NCBI GenBank assembly: GCA_010093485.1
Contig: MU001492.1
Coordinates: 708,228 to 772,227 of the forward strand
Reading direction: 5' to 3'
DNA: 64,000 nt
DNA from: Karstenula rhodostoma CBS 690.94
Lineage: Eukaryota; Ascomycota; Dothideomycetes; Pleosporales; Didymosphaeriaceae
Part shown: positions 1 to 10,586 of the stretch, piece after piece
Layout: each line of letters starts with the position of its first letter
Position numbering within the stretch: the first letter of the stretch is position 1
Translations under genes and position numbers: made by a program
The notes under the pieces: model-generated
Told to the model about the DNA's origin: nothing
Seen by the model: only the letters and a program-made list of their open reading frames with translations
Database searches by the model: none

Positions 1-874
1 GGATGCACCAGACAAGAAGACGCAGTAAGCCGCATATGCTCGTGGATCAGATCTCAAGTTAACTTATGCTCCACAGGTTGTTTCGGAGAGATTCCCAACT
101 TGTTTTTGGCGCATCATGTAAACGAGCATATGCGGATACCAGCCCTCTTCAAGGCGACTCACGGCTTCGAAGGCTTGATCTCATCGATCTTCCGCTGGAA
201 CGGGTGTTGTTGTGTCGGAGTCGGAACCGACACTGATACGGTGGAGGAGCTCTGCATGACGGTCAGCGTGCGAACAACGAGCACAGCGTAGCGATAAAAC
301 GTACCATTATGGGCTTCGTATCCTCATCCGACGTCCATGAGTGAGTGAGAGACAGGCGGCCCGGCCGCAGTCGGAGGTGCTGGCGGCGCGCAGAGTTTGC
401 CGGCTGTGGTGGGAGAGGAGTGAGGTGCGGTGGAGCTCGCAGACAGCTCTGCTTTAGCGAAAAGGCCGTGCATGGCTTACATAAGGGCCAGCGTGATGGT
501 GTCTGTCAGTTGTACAAGCCGTTAGGCAAGCAGGCGACACCTTCAACCCATGATGAGTAGACACGAGAGAGCAAGAAGTTTGCTACTGTAATTGAATGCG
601 AGTGTATGCAGGTGTGTGCAGAGAAGAGCCCTGAGAGGCATGCGCGAAGTTTTTGATGTGGGACCTTCGTGCAACCGTGCGCACTTACCTAATCGCGCTT
701 TCCCTATCTGTTTCGTCCCGCATTCAGGTGGCCTCGGTCGAGTCCAAAGCGTCGAAATTCCACTTTTGGCCGGGCACTGTTTTTTGGAGGGTGAAATACA
801 AGAGATAAATTTGGGCAAAGCATGAGGTGATCGTACAAGAATTTTGTTGTCTGCTTCAACTTTAATTCTCGAAC
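1..874. other. left-edge stretch, no gene recognised
   Basis: I see no supported gene here. Short open frames exist on both strands, but none has a recognisable domain or a convincing splice pattern. The stretch just before position 875 should hold the promoter and leader of the uridine kinase gene. The far left may be the tail of a gene outside the window, but nothing in the sequence proves it. Confidence 0.5.
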
Positions 875-2319
875 ATGACTTCCACGCCGACCTCCCGTAT
901 CCATTACTCCCCGCCATGGGGAGACGCAAGTATTATAGGTGTAGCGGGGAGCTCAGGTTCTGGGAAGACGTCACTTGCGTTGGCCATTGTGGCCAGTCTA
1001 AACCTCCCTTGGGTCGTCATTATGTCTATGGTGCGCCACCAACATACAACTGTCACGTGTACACCTCTCACTGTCAATCTAGGACTCGTTCTACAAGCCG
1101 TTGACTCCAGAGCAATCTGAGAGGGCGTTCAGAAATGATTATGATTTCGATTCACCAGAAGCTATCGATTTCGATGTCCTGGTGGACAAGTTAAAGGACA
1201 TCAAGAACGGGTACACATATCCTTCGAGGTGTATCACTCAACGACTGACATCCACCCAGCAAAGTAGCGGAAATTCCCCTCTATTCTTTCGAAAAACACG
1301 CCCGTCTCCCCCAAACTACCACCATCTACTCTCCCCACGTCCTCATCGTCGAAGGTATCTTTGCGCTGCATGACCAGCGCGTCCTCGACATGCTCGACCT
1401 CAAGATCTTCGCTGAAGCAGATGCCGACTTGTGCCTCTCCCGGCGTCTCCAACGAGATGTCAAGGAACGAGGCCGCGACATTGAGGGCTGCATCAAGCAG
1501 TGGTTCGGTTACGTCAAACCAAACTTTTACAAATACGTCCAGCCGCAACGCGACATCGCCGATATCATCATCCCGAGAGGTATAGAAAACAAGGTCGCGA
1601 TTTCTATGGTGTCTTCGCAGATTAAGAATACGCTGGCGTTGAAGTCGGGCAAGCACCAGCTGGAACTTCTAAGGCTTGGGAAAATTGCGGAGGATAGCCC
1701 GCTGAGTCAAAATGCCCTCGTCATCAAGCAAACGAATCAGGTCAAGGGTATCCACACGCTGCTCATGGATCCAAAGACCAACCGCGAAGATTACATCTTC
1801 TACTTCGACCGCATCGTTTCTCTCTTGATTGAGCAAGCGGTCGACTTTCTGCCTTTTACTCCAGCACAGATACAGACGCCGCAGGGTCACCTGTACATGG
1901 GCCTGCACAAGAGCAAGGAAGTGTCCGCAGTGGTTGTCTTGCGTGGTGGTTCAGCCTTCGAAACTGGTCTTAGGAGGACTATTCCCGACTGCCGGACGGG
2001 CCGTATTCTTATCCAGACGAACTATCGCACGGGCGAGCCAGAGCTTCATTACCGCGCGCTGCCGTCGAACATTGCGGAGCATGGGCTGGTACTTGTGTTG
2101 GACCCACAGATGAGCAGTGGCGGTGCGGCATTGATGGCCGTGAAAGTCTTGGTCGATCATGGAGTACGCGAGGACCGAATTGTGTTCGTGACATACATGG
2201 CGGGAAGGATCGGTGTCAATCGTGTACTGAGAGTGTTTCCTGGGGTTAGGTGTGTCGTGGCGCGGATGGGCGATGAGAGGGAGGAGCGGTGGATCGAGAC
2301 CAAGTATCTGGGATGTTGA
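875..2319 (+). CDS. URK1: uridine kinase with C-terminal UPRT-like domain
   Basis: Uridine/cytidine kinase of the pyrimidine salvage pathway, phosphorylating uridine to UMP in the cytosol. Exons are 875-1030, 1083-1210 and 1260-2319 (447 aa); both introns (52 and 49 nt) have GT-AG ends. The N-terminal half carries the P-loop GSSGSGKT at residues 25-32, then DSFYKPL across the first splice and VLIVEGIFAL further on, as in the uridine kinase family. The C-terminal half resembles uracil phosphoribosyltransferase (GHLYMGLH, LPSNIAEH, VLDPQMSSGGAA). The usual UPRT tail with its GDFGDR uracil loop is absent, so this domain may be structural or regulatory. That last point is inference. The ATG at 875 is the first in frame and leaves about 20 residues before the P-loop, normal for the family. 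Confidence 0.93.
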
Positions 2320-2482
2320 TTTGTTGGACATACGGCGGTTTGATGTGGAAGCCATCTGGTGTTGGCTACAATTGCACTTATTGGAGTATCACTGAAGCAC
2401 ATGCATTGGTTGAGGCAATCTCATGACAGATAAAGGCATTGAGCGTTGGGAAGGGTATCATTCATTGTAGCTGCGAAGGGTA

Positions 2483-3547
2483 TCATAAGAAGTACTCGGT
2501 CGTGACCTCTCTCCCTTGCTGTTGCTGCTGCTCTGCCCGATGCACATCGTTCTCAGGACTCGCATCAAAAACATTGAAGAATCTCTCCCCAGTATCGCTG
2601 ACCTCGAGCACGCTTGCCAGGTTACCGCATCGGTAACAGTAGTTTGGAGCACTCCAGACTGTGCTTAGTCTGTCATCGTATAACACCTGGAACCCTTCCT
2701 GGCATAGCTGATGTGCCCGCAGTATGTGGGACATGGCATTCACCTCCAAGAATTTCTTCACCACCTGCGCTCCGAAAGTGTACCCCGCTCCTCTCGGGCT
2801 TAGTGAGAACTCATCGCGTTCGGGGTCCGGGTCGCTCCACACCAGATCCGCCATGGGTCCCTCGTGGGGTATCTCCCTGAACCGATCGATGATCTTGATC
2901 TGGTCTATCGAGTGTATCGACGGAGAAAGGCCGCCGTGTACGCAGAAGATCTGGTCGTTGATGACGACAGACAGTGTAAGGAAGTCGAACATGTCGGTGA
3001 AGTAGTGCCATACATTCGCGTTTCCGTATTTTCGCGAACATTCCGTGTAGAAACCGTATGACTGCGTAACGCCGCGAGATTCGTGGTTTCCGCGGATGAG
3101 GTGGACTCGGTGCGGGTAGCGTAGCTTGAGACACACAAGCAGCGAGATGGTTTCAACGGAGAAAAGGCCGCGGTCGACGTAGTCGCCTGGACAACAACAG
3201 TCAGCTATCGGCGCGTGCCACGAGGGGCAGGGAAGTCGGCAACATACCGAGAAAGAGATAATTCGTGTCCGGACAAGGGCCCCCGATCTTGAAGATCTCA
3301 ATCATGTCGAAGAATTGTCCGTGTATGTCGCCGACGACGGTAACGGGCGCTCTGATGTGCACGACATTGCTCTCCTTCATAAGCAGCTCCTTCGTTTTTG
3401 CGCATATGGCTTCGATGACGGACTCGGCCAGCAGCTCCTTCTTGTACAGGCGCGAAATACACTCGTCGAGGTCGACGGTAGCTAGAAGGCATCAGCAGAA
3501 GCTCGCACCCGGCGGCGTCGGCGCAGCGTACACGGAAGACCGGGCAT
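2483..3547 (-). CDS. PPG1: PP2A-like Ser/Thr protein phosphatase PPG1
   Basis: Catalytic subunit of the PPP phosphatase family. Exons on the minus strand are 3541-3547 (7 nt), 3248-3481 and 2483-3186, giving 314 aa, the usual catalytic-subunit length. Visible metal-site motifs are GDIHGQF, GDYVDRG and [17 protein letters not shown] and the C-terminal YFL (the PP2A-group methylation tail) follow. [23 protein letters not shown] and RAHQLCQEG match yeast Ppg1 better than Sit4, PP4 or PP2A. In yeast Ppg1 acts with the Far/STRIPAK-type complex and binds Tap42, whose homologue also lies in this window. The 7-nt first exon (Met-Pro plus one base) is needed to reach the conserved TVDLDECI start; its donor GTCTTC is weak, so the start is the least certain part. 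A short glutamine run lies near the C-terminus. Confidence 0.9.
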
Positions 3548-4327
3548 GGTGGGATTTGTAAGGCGGTCGAGGCAGCTCCTGCGTGCGCTTCGGGCTCAGG
3601 GCGCGGAGTGAATACTGGTCGCGAGCAGATGGCGATACCGTACAATCATCCTCGGGGAAGCATCGGGGCGCGCAGCTGGGGGGTGGTGGCGGCGAAAGCG
3701 CGTGGGCGGCGGGAGTGTGTGGGGAGGGGAGGGGAGGGGAGGCAAAACGTCGCATCGTCGTTCCGCTTGCCATCTCCATGCCGCGAGGGTCTGTGCTCGA
3801 TGCGGTATAGTCGGAATTTCTTTGGCAGACCGACCTCATGTCTCGAGCCTGTCCAGGACATCCCACGCTCCGCTGCCCAGGCGTGCCATTGTTGGATTTA
3901 ATTTCATCCCCCTTGCTTTGGTGATTCAATCGGTGCCAATTCCGCCGTTACACGTCTTTTCCGCGTCTCCCCGACCATCTGCACCCGCCCGTATCTGCTG
4001 TGGCTGCTTCTTTCCCCTCACATCAGCAGCCTCACGTGTCGCTCCGCCGCTTCTTCTCAGTCCCTGTCTACTCTCTGCAACTGCTTTCCTGCTCGCATCG
4101 TTCTTTGCGGTAGCTGCGCTCTACCAGTTCGTACTTCTCAACCCATCTGGGACCATTGGCCATGTTCACCGCCTTGGCACGAGTTTGGATCCACGGTTGA
4201 GCACTGCAGCTATCCTTTATTGGTTTCCACCTCTTATTGAGTCGCCTTCCCTCTTCTCTCACTATCTCTCATCTTTTCTTCAATCAACACCCGAAGAGAC
4301 CTTTCCGACAAACATTGACTATTCGGC
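3548..4327. promoter_or_regulatory. divergent promoter region, PPG1 / Pro-Gln-rich gene
   Basis: About 780 bp between the divergent starts of PPG1 and the next plus-strand gene. The PPG1-proximal third is GC-rich with a G-tract; the other side is pyrimidine-rich on the plus strand (many TTC/CTC runs), as is common in fungal leaders. A 298-codon open frame runs across it but has no recognisable domain and overlaps the downstream gene out of frame. Confidence 0.5.
3721..3739 (+). repeat. four GGGG tracts separated by single A (G-quadruplex motif)
   Basis: The sequence reads GGGGA three times followed by GGGG, directly after a TGTGT. Four G4 tracts with one-base loops satisfy the textbook G-quadruplex pattern. 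It lies about 175 bp upstream of the PPG1 start codon, with the G-rich strand opposite to the PPG1 coding strand. Confidence 0.85.
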
Positions 4328-6343
4328 ATGTCCTGGAACGGGGTGGCAACGGGTGCTGCACCGTTCCAACAATCATCGTATGCCAGCGGCTATCCCAGTC
4401 AGCCACCCTATGCAAATCAACAGGCGTATCAATATGGGAAATACCCAGGGTATAATCAGTACCAAAGTGGCTTCCCGCCTTCTCAACCCGGCGCTCCTCT
4501 GCAGCCTCCGAAGAGCTTGTAAGCAATCCTTGTACTCTTTACCCAACATCGCGTCGTCTTCCAGAATGTGGCAGGAAGTTTTGCCCGTCATATTCTAACA
4601 GTATGTAGCCCCCCCAAGAAGAAGGGAAATCCAATAATCACTCGCTATCCTCCCCCACCGGGTTACCGAGGCCCCGCGCCACCTCAAGGACCGTTCGGAA
4701 CCGTCCAATTTCCAACGCCGCAGCAAGGGTATCCCCAAGGTCCACCTGCTCAAGCCCCTTATCCTAATCAGCCTTATCAAGGCCCTGCTCCAGTTCAAGG
4801 GTTTTCACCGCCGAGCTACGGGCCACCACAGAGTCATCCTTCCCAGCAAGGGTACCAGGCGCAGAACTACCAGTGGCCGCCACAGCCGCTACAGAACTAC
4901 CCTCCTCAGACTTCTGTGTCACAGCCACCATCCTACCCCACTTCGCAACATTATCCACTGCAGCAAACTGGATTTCAGTCGTATCCAAACCCACCGCCTC
5001 CTATCAACACAAACCAATCAGCCTGGCCTAATGCGCAAGGATGGCAGCAAACTCCTGGCTCAGCAACATACCCGCCTAAAAACCAGTACAGTCCATATGG
5101 TGCATCTCCTGCAAACAGCCAGCCGACTATTGATCCCAACGCAACCCCTACTCCATCTTCAGCGATGCCGACGATTGCGCAGCCTACTCCAACCAATACG
5201 CAGCCTCCGAGCGCTACAAGTGAGACGGCTTCGGATAAGAAAACACCATTGTTTCTCGGGTGGGATGATTGGGACTTCGATTTCGATGGTGCCATATGGC
5301 CAAAGGCAAACGAGCCAGTCGATCCTGATCTGAGCCTTGGTGTTATCACCTGGCGACCCGCTAAGCAAGTGACTCGAGCGCTACCAGCAACATTCGAAGA
5401 CGCCGAAGAGCAGTCGCTCAGGCCACCAGCAGAGAAACTCGGCAACGGAGAATCTGTTTCTTTGTACTTCACAGCTGAAAACTCGTACGAAGCTTTCCTG
5501 GACGTACGAAAGACGGACGATTGGTACAACATCAAAGAAGACCCTGCTTTTGTGGTTTTTACCGACGAAGAGATGGAGCGAAACCTTATTTCGATCGAAG
5601 ACTGCATAGCTCTACGCGACCGACCCGACGAGCTCGTACCAGAAGTGGCCTGTAAAGGAGATGAAGACATGAACGATCCTTCATGGAATGTCATGGACAA
5701 TCTCGAGCAGGCCTTATCAGGCGACATGGAAGACGTCAAGAAGCCAACTCCGCCGCGTCCATTTGGAAACCCCTCAAGAGATCAAGCACAGGAAGATATT
5801 CTGGCTAGGCTTGGTGTTACCGGCTCGCCAAAGCCTCCTTCTGACCAGACAGTGCCCGTTCCGTTCCTGCGCGACGATAAGATGCCAGCATCGCTACCGC
5901 CAAAGCCTCCAGCACCGCCCTTTGCGAATATTCCTCCACGTCCCGACGTTGGTCCACAGAGAGCTCAGTCTTACAGTGGTCATCGCAACGCGGCGTATGG
6001 CGCTACAGTACTTCGGCCATATGGATCCATGTCTTCCACAACTTCACAGCAGCCTTCGTCAGCACAGCCCTATGAGCGTACGAATTCTTGGGCTTCGAAC
6101 CCTCAGACACATCACCAAATCAGTCCTACGCATTCCGAATCTAACAATACGACGGGCTTTGGGACCGAGGAAGGACATCACAAAATCGAAACAGAACTTG
6201 TTCCGCAACTCAAGCGAAATGATAGTAGCTTCGCTCGTAAGAGAAGTTATGAAGACACTGATCAAGAAGACGGTCACACGCGGCAGCAAGATGACCACAC
6301 GAAGCGGAAAAGACGATCTCAAGTCGATGCAGCTTACAGGTAG
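4328..6343 (+). CDS. Pro/Gln/Tyr-rich fungal protein of unknown function
   Basis: Not recognised. Exons 4328-4518 and 4609-6343 give 641 aa; the 90-nt intron ends at TGTAG and joins TT to C so that the Pro/Lys frame continues. Residues 1-235 are low-complexity, rich in Pro, Gln, Tyr and Gly (YPQGPPAQAPYPNQPYQG is typical). A compact acidic/aromatic block follows (LFLGWDDWDFDFDGAIWP, then ITWRPAKQV, VSLYFTAENSYEAFLDVRKT and EDPAFVVFTDEEMERNLIS); it looks folded and is the part likely to be conserved. The tail is again disordered and ends basic (KRKRRS), a possible nuclear signal. The last codons are uncertain: AG|GTAGGA near 6340 could be a donor joining to 6389 and changing the end to Ser-Arg-Arg. 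Confidence 0.75.
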
Positions 6344-7763
6344 GAACTGTCTTGTTCAAAGTTGGAGCGGCGGGCTCACAATCTCCAGTCGTCGATAGTC
6401 TCGTCTTCTTGAAAGCCTTCGCTCGCCCTTTCATCTTTCCGTCGGTTAGCGTCATGCGTTCAGTCTTACTCGCCTATCAAGTTTACCCCTCTTTCGATTT
6501 CCGATGCTTGCATCCAACGATCACGGCTGACCAATTACATCACATTTCTCGATCATGGTAGTTTCTGTTTCCAGCGTCTTCGCATCCACAAAAGGCACGT
6601 GGCCCGGTAGAAAAAATGTTTCTATTTCGCATGGACATTGGAGTTTCGAGATGTTTCGGTCACGAGGCGTTATGAACATTCTCACGTCCAGTCCCTTTAC
6701 CATACTTCATATGGAAATGTTGATTCAATTCTTCATCCTTGTCACTATTAGTACTTGTTGTTCCAAACAGTACTATCTTTATCTTATAATAATTCATACA
6801 CGTTTTCTCCATGTCTTCTGTATCCCACCTTCGCATTTCTTCTCTGTCGACACAGCTACATGTCACCTCGCTTCCTCACAGCCTCACATGTATCCATGTC
6901 CACCCAAGAAGTGGCTCTTTGAACAGTCGATGAAAGATCGGTCGTCACTCATCTACTGCAGACACTCTATTGATGCAACCCAGCCAACACCAGGGAGTCA
7001 ACGATCCAAATACCCAAACAAGACAAACCGAGCCTCTCAAAACACATCATCGTGGCCAGTGAGATCTGTCCGCGGGAACTCGCATCACGACAACTCACGG
7101 TAGACAGCTCTGCAAGTGCAATCGCAGTATCCACGTAAGATTCCCAAGGTTACGCTTAACAACACCACTTCGATGAACACGTTGAGGTGGTGCGTTACGG
7201 GATGTACCCACACTGGTTAAGACATCACAGATCTGTCTACTATTATGAACGAAAAGTGTGGAAATGTGTAGGCTTCGGTGATGACATGCCTTGAGGTGGC
7301 GTTATTCGATCCCCAAAACAGCTACGGGTGACTTTGCAGGAACACAATTGATCTTCTCGACGGTGACGTTTTAACGGCGAAGTTGTATGTCTTAACTTAC
7401 CTGGGCAGACTTCCGGATACCTTCCGCGAGCCCTGCTTCTTGCGCTGGCGAGGCATTTGAGGCGGGCACGTAGAAGTAGACAAAGAGGGTCCCAAAAAGC
7501 CGAGAAGGTCGAGTCAACAGAGGCCGAGAGCTCCTTTCGCGTACGTTTTGACCTGTTCACCCAGAAACTGCCGTAACTCGCTGAGCACAGATCCGATAGT
7601 CGATCTCAAGGTTCAAACTCCTACTCTGATCTAACGCGTTCACGCCTTCACCTTCACCACTATAATTAAACCCTTTGGGTGCCAGCCCAGCTCAGTCCAA
7701 TTTCCCACGTGATTCACCTTCACCTCGACCCAGCTCTGACCCCGCAAACACAACCCGACCCAA
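6344..7763. other. intergenic, no gene recognised
   Basis: Holds the presumed 3' end of the Pro/Gln-rich gene and the upstream region of the next gene. A 182-codon plus-strand frame (6555-7103) has no recognisable domain and composition unlike its neighbours. I see nothing else I can support. Confidence 0.5.
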
Positions 7764-7771
7764 TATAAATA
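7764..7771 (+). promoter_or_regulatory. TATA box upstream of the small Cys/Ala-rich gene
   Basis: TATAAATA lies about 115 bp before the ATG at 7886, followed by a C/T-rich leader. Position and sequence fit a fungal TATA element. Confidence 0.55.
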
Positions 7772-7885
7772 GACGTTGCCCTCTCACGCCCTCCAGCACC
7801 GCTTTCCCATCGACTCTCTCACCACCTCGCACGCCCGCCTCCCATCTGCCGTCACCTGCTAACTGTCCAATTCTAATCGCTCATC

Positions 7886-8628
7886 ATGTGCAAATACTTC
7901 AAGAAGGCAAGCCTTCTTCCTCTCCCACACTCCCCCACACCGACTAACACCCCCGCCAGGTCTTCACCTGCGGCCACCTCAGCCAAGTCTACGTCGAGCG
8001 CTGCCCGGCCGCATGCAAGCCCGGCACCGAAGCCTGCACGACGCACGACTCGTCGCACGACGCGGAGCAGTTCGCCTCGCAGCTCCGACAGGAGGCGCGC
8101 CGCAGCCACTTCGAATGCTTCGGATGCCTCGAGGGCAAAGCGGCCGCGGAGAGCGAGGCCGCCGTCGCCGCGGAGCAGGACCCCCAGAAGCGCGCTGAGA
8201 TGGCGGACAAGCACGGGCGGCTTGCGTCCAAGGCTGCAAAGGCAGACGCGAACCGCAAGACGGCCGAGCAGAAGATGAAGGCGGAGCGCGAGGCGGATGC
8301 CGCGGCGGCCGAGGCGCTCAAGGCGGAGAAGGAGCGCGCCGCGAGGGGCGACGGCGTGTGGATCGAGTCGGGGAGTGCGCGCAAGAAGAAGGGGAAGCAT
8401 GGGAGGGGCTTCCATGATCCGCGGAGCCCGGCGCAGTCTGCGCCGCCGACGCCGACGTTTAGGATGGGCGTGGATGCTGGGGTGGGAGGCAGAGCCGGCA
8501 AGATGGGCGAGTTCAGGAATGAGCCGAGGAGCGCGAATGAGGTGGATGCTGCGAGTGGTGTGGGGGCTTGGCCGAAGAAGATCCTGTCCAAGGGGGAGGG
8601 TCAGCGGGAGAATTGGGGGTGGAAGTAG
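7886..8628 (+). CDS. small Cys-motif/Ala-Lys-rich fungal protein, unknown function
   Basis: Not recognised. Exon 1 is 21 nt (7886-7906, MCKYFKK) and exon 2 is 7960-8628, giving 229 aa. The intron 7907-7959 uses a GC donor (AAG|GCAAGC), a clear GACTAAC branch site and a CAG acceptor. Without this splice the conserved-looking start would be lost. Residues 8-60 hold paired Cys and His (TCGHL, RCPAACKPG, FECFGC) that could bind zinc. Residues 75-155 are an Ala/Glu/Lys-rich helix likely to be a coiled coil. The tail is basic then Gly/Pro-rich and ends NWGWK. The M-C-K plus CGH start is a pattern I associate with small fungal orphan proteins, but I cannot name a family. Confidence 0.75.
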
Positions 8629-9358
8629 AGATGAGCCGGGGGTGGTGGGAAAGGAGGTTCACGAATTGGAATCAGGGCTGGAATTCAAGCCAAGCTGATC
8701 CTGATATGGCGGACATGAGTTTGCTTATAAAGCTCTTCGTCGACGGTTTGGGATGCGATATCAAGCATGGCCGATCGTGTGGCCTCGGTACATGAAAGAA
8801 ATGGAGTCCCTACGCATGAGTAAGGTACAGATGACCGGTTCGGATGGGCCTCGCTGGTATATACAAGTCGAAGATTCTGGTATCAACAGGCTATTCTCTG
8901 TTCATACTCATAGTAACGTATGCATGATCGGTGGTCCTTCTCAATCTCAGCGTGAGCCTGTGTGATTTCGTTACTTCATTGATTGGGTATCAAACGCCAT
9001 CCCTCCATCTCCATATGACCACAACGCCTGAATGCAGTTGCCTGATTGTCACATCTTGTATGTGACACGACATCTTCGCCGACATCTCTCCAGTGCACGT
9101 CACTAGGTATTGGTCACAACCTCACTTGATGACCACCCACGTCTCATCCAGCGCATCGCCGTTCCAAACGTGGTGCTCGTCGGAGCTGCTGACCTTCCTC
9201 CCGGCACGGCTGGGGTGATGGAACGCGAAGCTCTCTTGCAAGAGGTATTCATCACTCCTATTTCCGCATGTCAGTTTAGCCGGGAATACCTTTATGTCAT
9301 ATACGCGGCTAGACGGGATGGATTGGGGGCATGCCAAGGTAGTTCAGGCTTCGGGGGC
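8629..9358. other. convergent intergenic region
   Basis: Lies between the 3' ends of the small Cys/Ala-rich gene (plus) and eIF2B alpha (minus). It should contain both terminators. No coding signal or repeat recognised. Confidence 0.5.
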
Positions 9359-10462
9359 TCAGAACCAAATCTTGATCAGCTCCTCCGACACGGCGGAGGG
9401 CGTCAGCACGCCGGATTCTGTGATGATGCCCGAGATGAGATCGGGTGGCTGGTTACGCGGTTAGCTTTGATTGGGAGACATGCAAAGGGGTTGTAGTACA
9501 GTGAAGTCAACAGCGTCATGGGCATTGACGCCAGAGCACTTCGGTTTGGCGCCGTGCATGTCGAAGAAGCCCTCGTCTTCTGAGGGCTTTGAAGCGGTGC
9601 CCTTGGTATCATCGGCAACGCGGAACTCGAGCACCTTCTGCTCGATGGGAAGATCGAATTGGCTGAGCGGGTACAGCCTGACGAACTTGTGGCTCTCGGC
9701 GACAACGTAGAAAGGCTTTCCTTTGCTCTTGGCCAGCAGGCCCATCTGGTAGGTCCCCAGCCTGGATATGATGCCGCCATTCTCGACGACGCCCTCTGCA
9801 CCGACAATGACCATGTCGACCTCGCCCAGGGAGTATGCAACGGCGGAATCGGGCACTGTAGCCACGGGGACGTTGTGGGCGCGCAGGTCCGCGACAATCT
9901 GATCGCCCTCGATGGTGTCCGAGGACTCTGAGCCGGAAAGCACGTAGACGACTCTAAAGCGCATGGTGCTAGATTCGGCGGCGCGCCGCAGCAGCGCGCC
10001 GACAACTCTTGAGCCGCCGTTGGTGAGCACCGTCGCGCCGTCGCGGATGAAGTGCTTGCCGAAGCTGGCAATCTTCTCCCTGCTCTGTTTGGCGCGGTCG
10101 ACGAACAGGCGCCCGTTGGACAGCAGGTGGTTCCGGATGGCCCTGAAGTCATCGCCAGGGGCCAGGTTCAGGGCGGCAGGCCTGTTCAGGGTGGTGATGA
10201 GGTAGCGCTGGAAGAGATCGGTGCCGGCGGAGAGGGAGATGGGGTTCGCGATCTCGGCTTTGAGGACGGCCGTGTGGTGCTCGAGGAGGGCGAGCGTCTC
10301 GGCGACGGTGGACACGGACGAGTGGGCTATGGCTTCGACGAGGGCCTCGATGGCGGCCACGGGCATGGTGAGCTCGGCGTCGCCCGCGAGGATGGACCGG
10401 TACGTCGAGACAATGTCGAAGTCGGGCAGCGGCTTGTCCGCCGTGGGCGTGTGGACGCTCAT
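9359..10462 (-). CDS. GCN3: translation initiation factor eIF2B subunit alpha
   Basis: Regulatory subunit of eIF2B, the GDP/GTP exchange factor for eIF2; it senses phosphorylated eIF2 in general amino-acid control. Exons are 9500-10462 and 9359-9448, joined across a 51-nt intron, giving 350 aa. The protein has the IF-2B fold signatures NGGSRVVGALL, SDTIEGDQIVADL, VDMVIVGAEGVVENGGIIS and LGTYQ, and the typical alpha-subunit end PPDLISGIITESG...EELIKIWF, which lies entirely in the short last exon. I chose the ATG at 10462 (MSVHTPTAD) because the family begins shortly before FDIVSTYRSIL. An in-frame ATG at 10516 would add 18 residues (368 aa). The leader contains a short upstream ORF. The gene is divergent from the aldehyde dehydrogenase gene. 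Confidence 0.93.
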
Positions 10463-10553
10463 TATGGGGAGCTTTGGATTGGGAAGGGGAAGTGTTGCGG
10501 GTTGCTGTTCCTGCATCGTGGGAGTCGCGAATGAAGTTTTGGCGTGGGTTGAG

Positions 10554-10586
10554 TCATTGCCAAGCTTCAGCGGGGTCGTCAACCAT
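10554..10586 (-). promoter_or_regulatory. upstream ORF in the eIF2B alpha leader
   Basis: ATG to TGA, ten codons plus stop (MVDDPAEAWQ), 91 nt upstream of the chosen start and out of frame with it. It acts only if transcription starts upstream of 10586, which the sequence cannot show. Upstream ORFs are a known way to control translation factor and amino-acid-control genes in fungi; here that is inference. Confidence 0.4.

Noticed and set aside
3702..4598. 298-codon plus-strand open frame upstream of the Pro/Gln-rich gene
   Set aside because: It spans the divergent promoter and overlaps a spliced gene out of frame. Its residues are compositional (Arg/Ser/Cys-rich), with no domain.
6555..7103. 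182-codon plus-strand frame
   Set aside because: No recognisable domain, unusual composition, no splice or promoter support.
7610..7630. Short tRNA B-box-like sequence (GGTTCAAACTC)
   Set aside because: No cloverleaf could be drawn around it; the acceptor and anticodon arms are absent.
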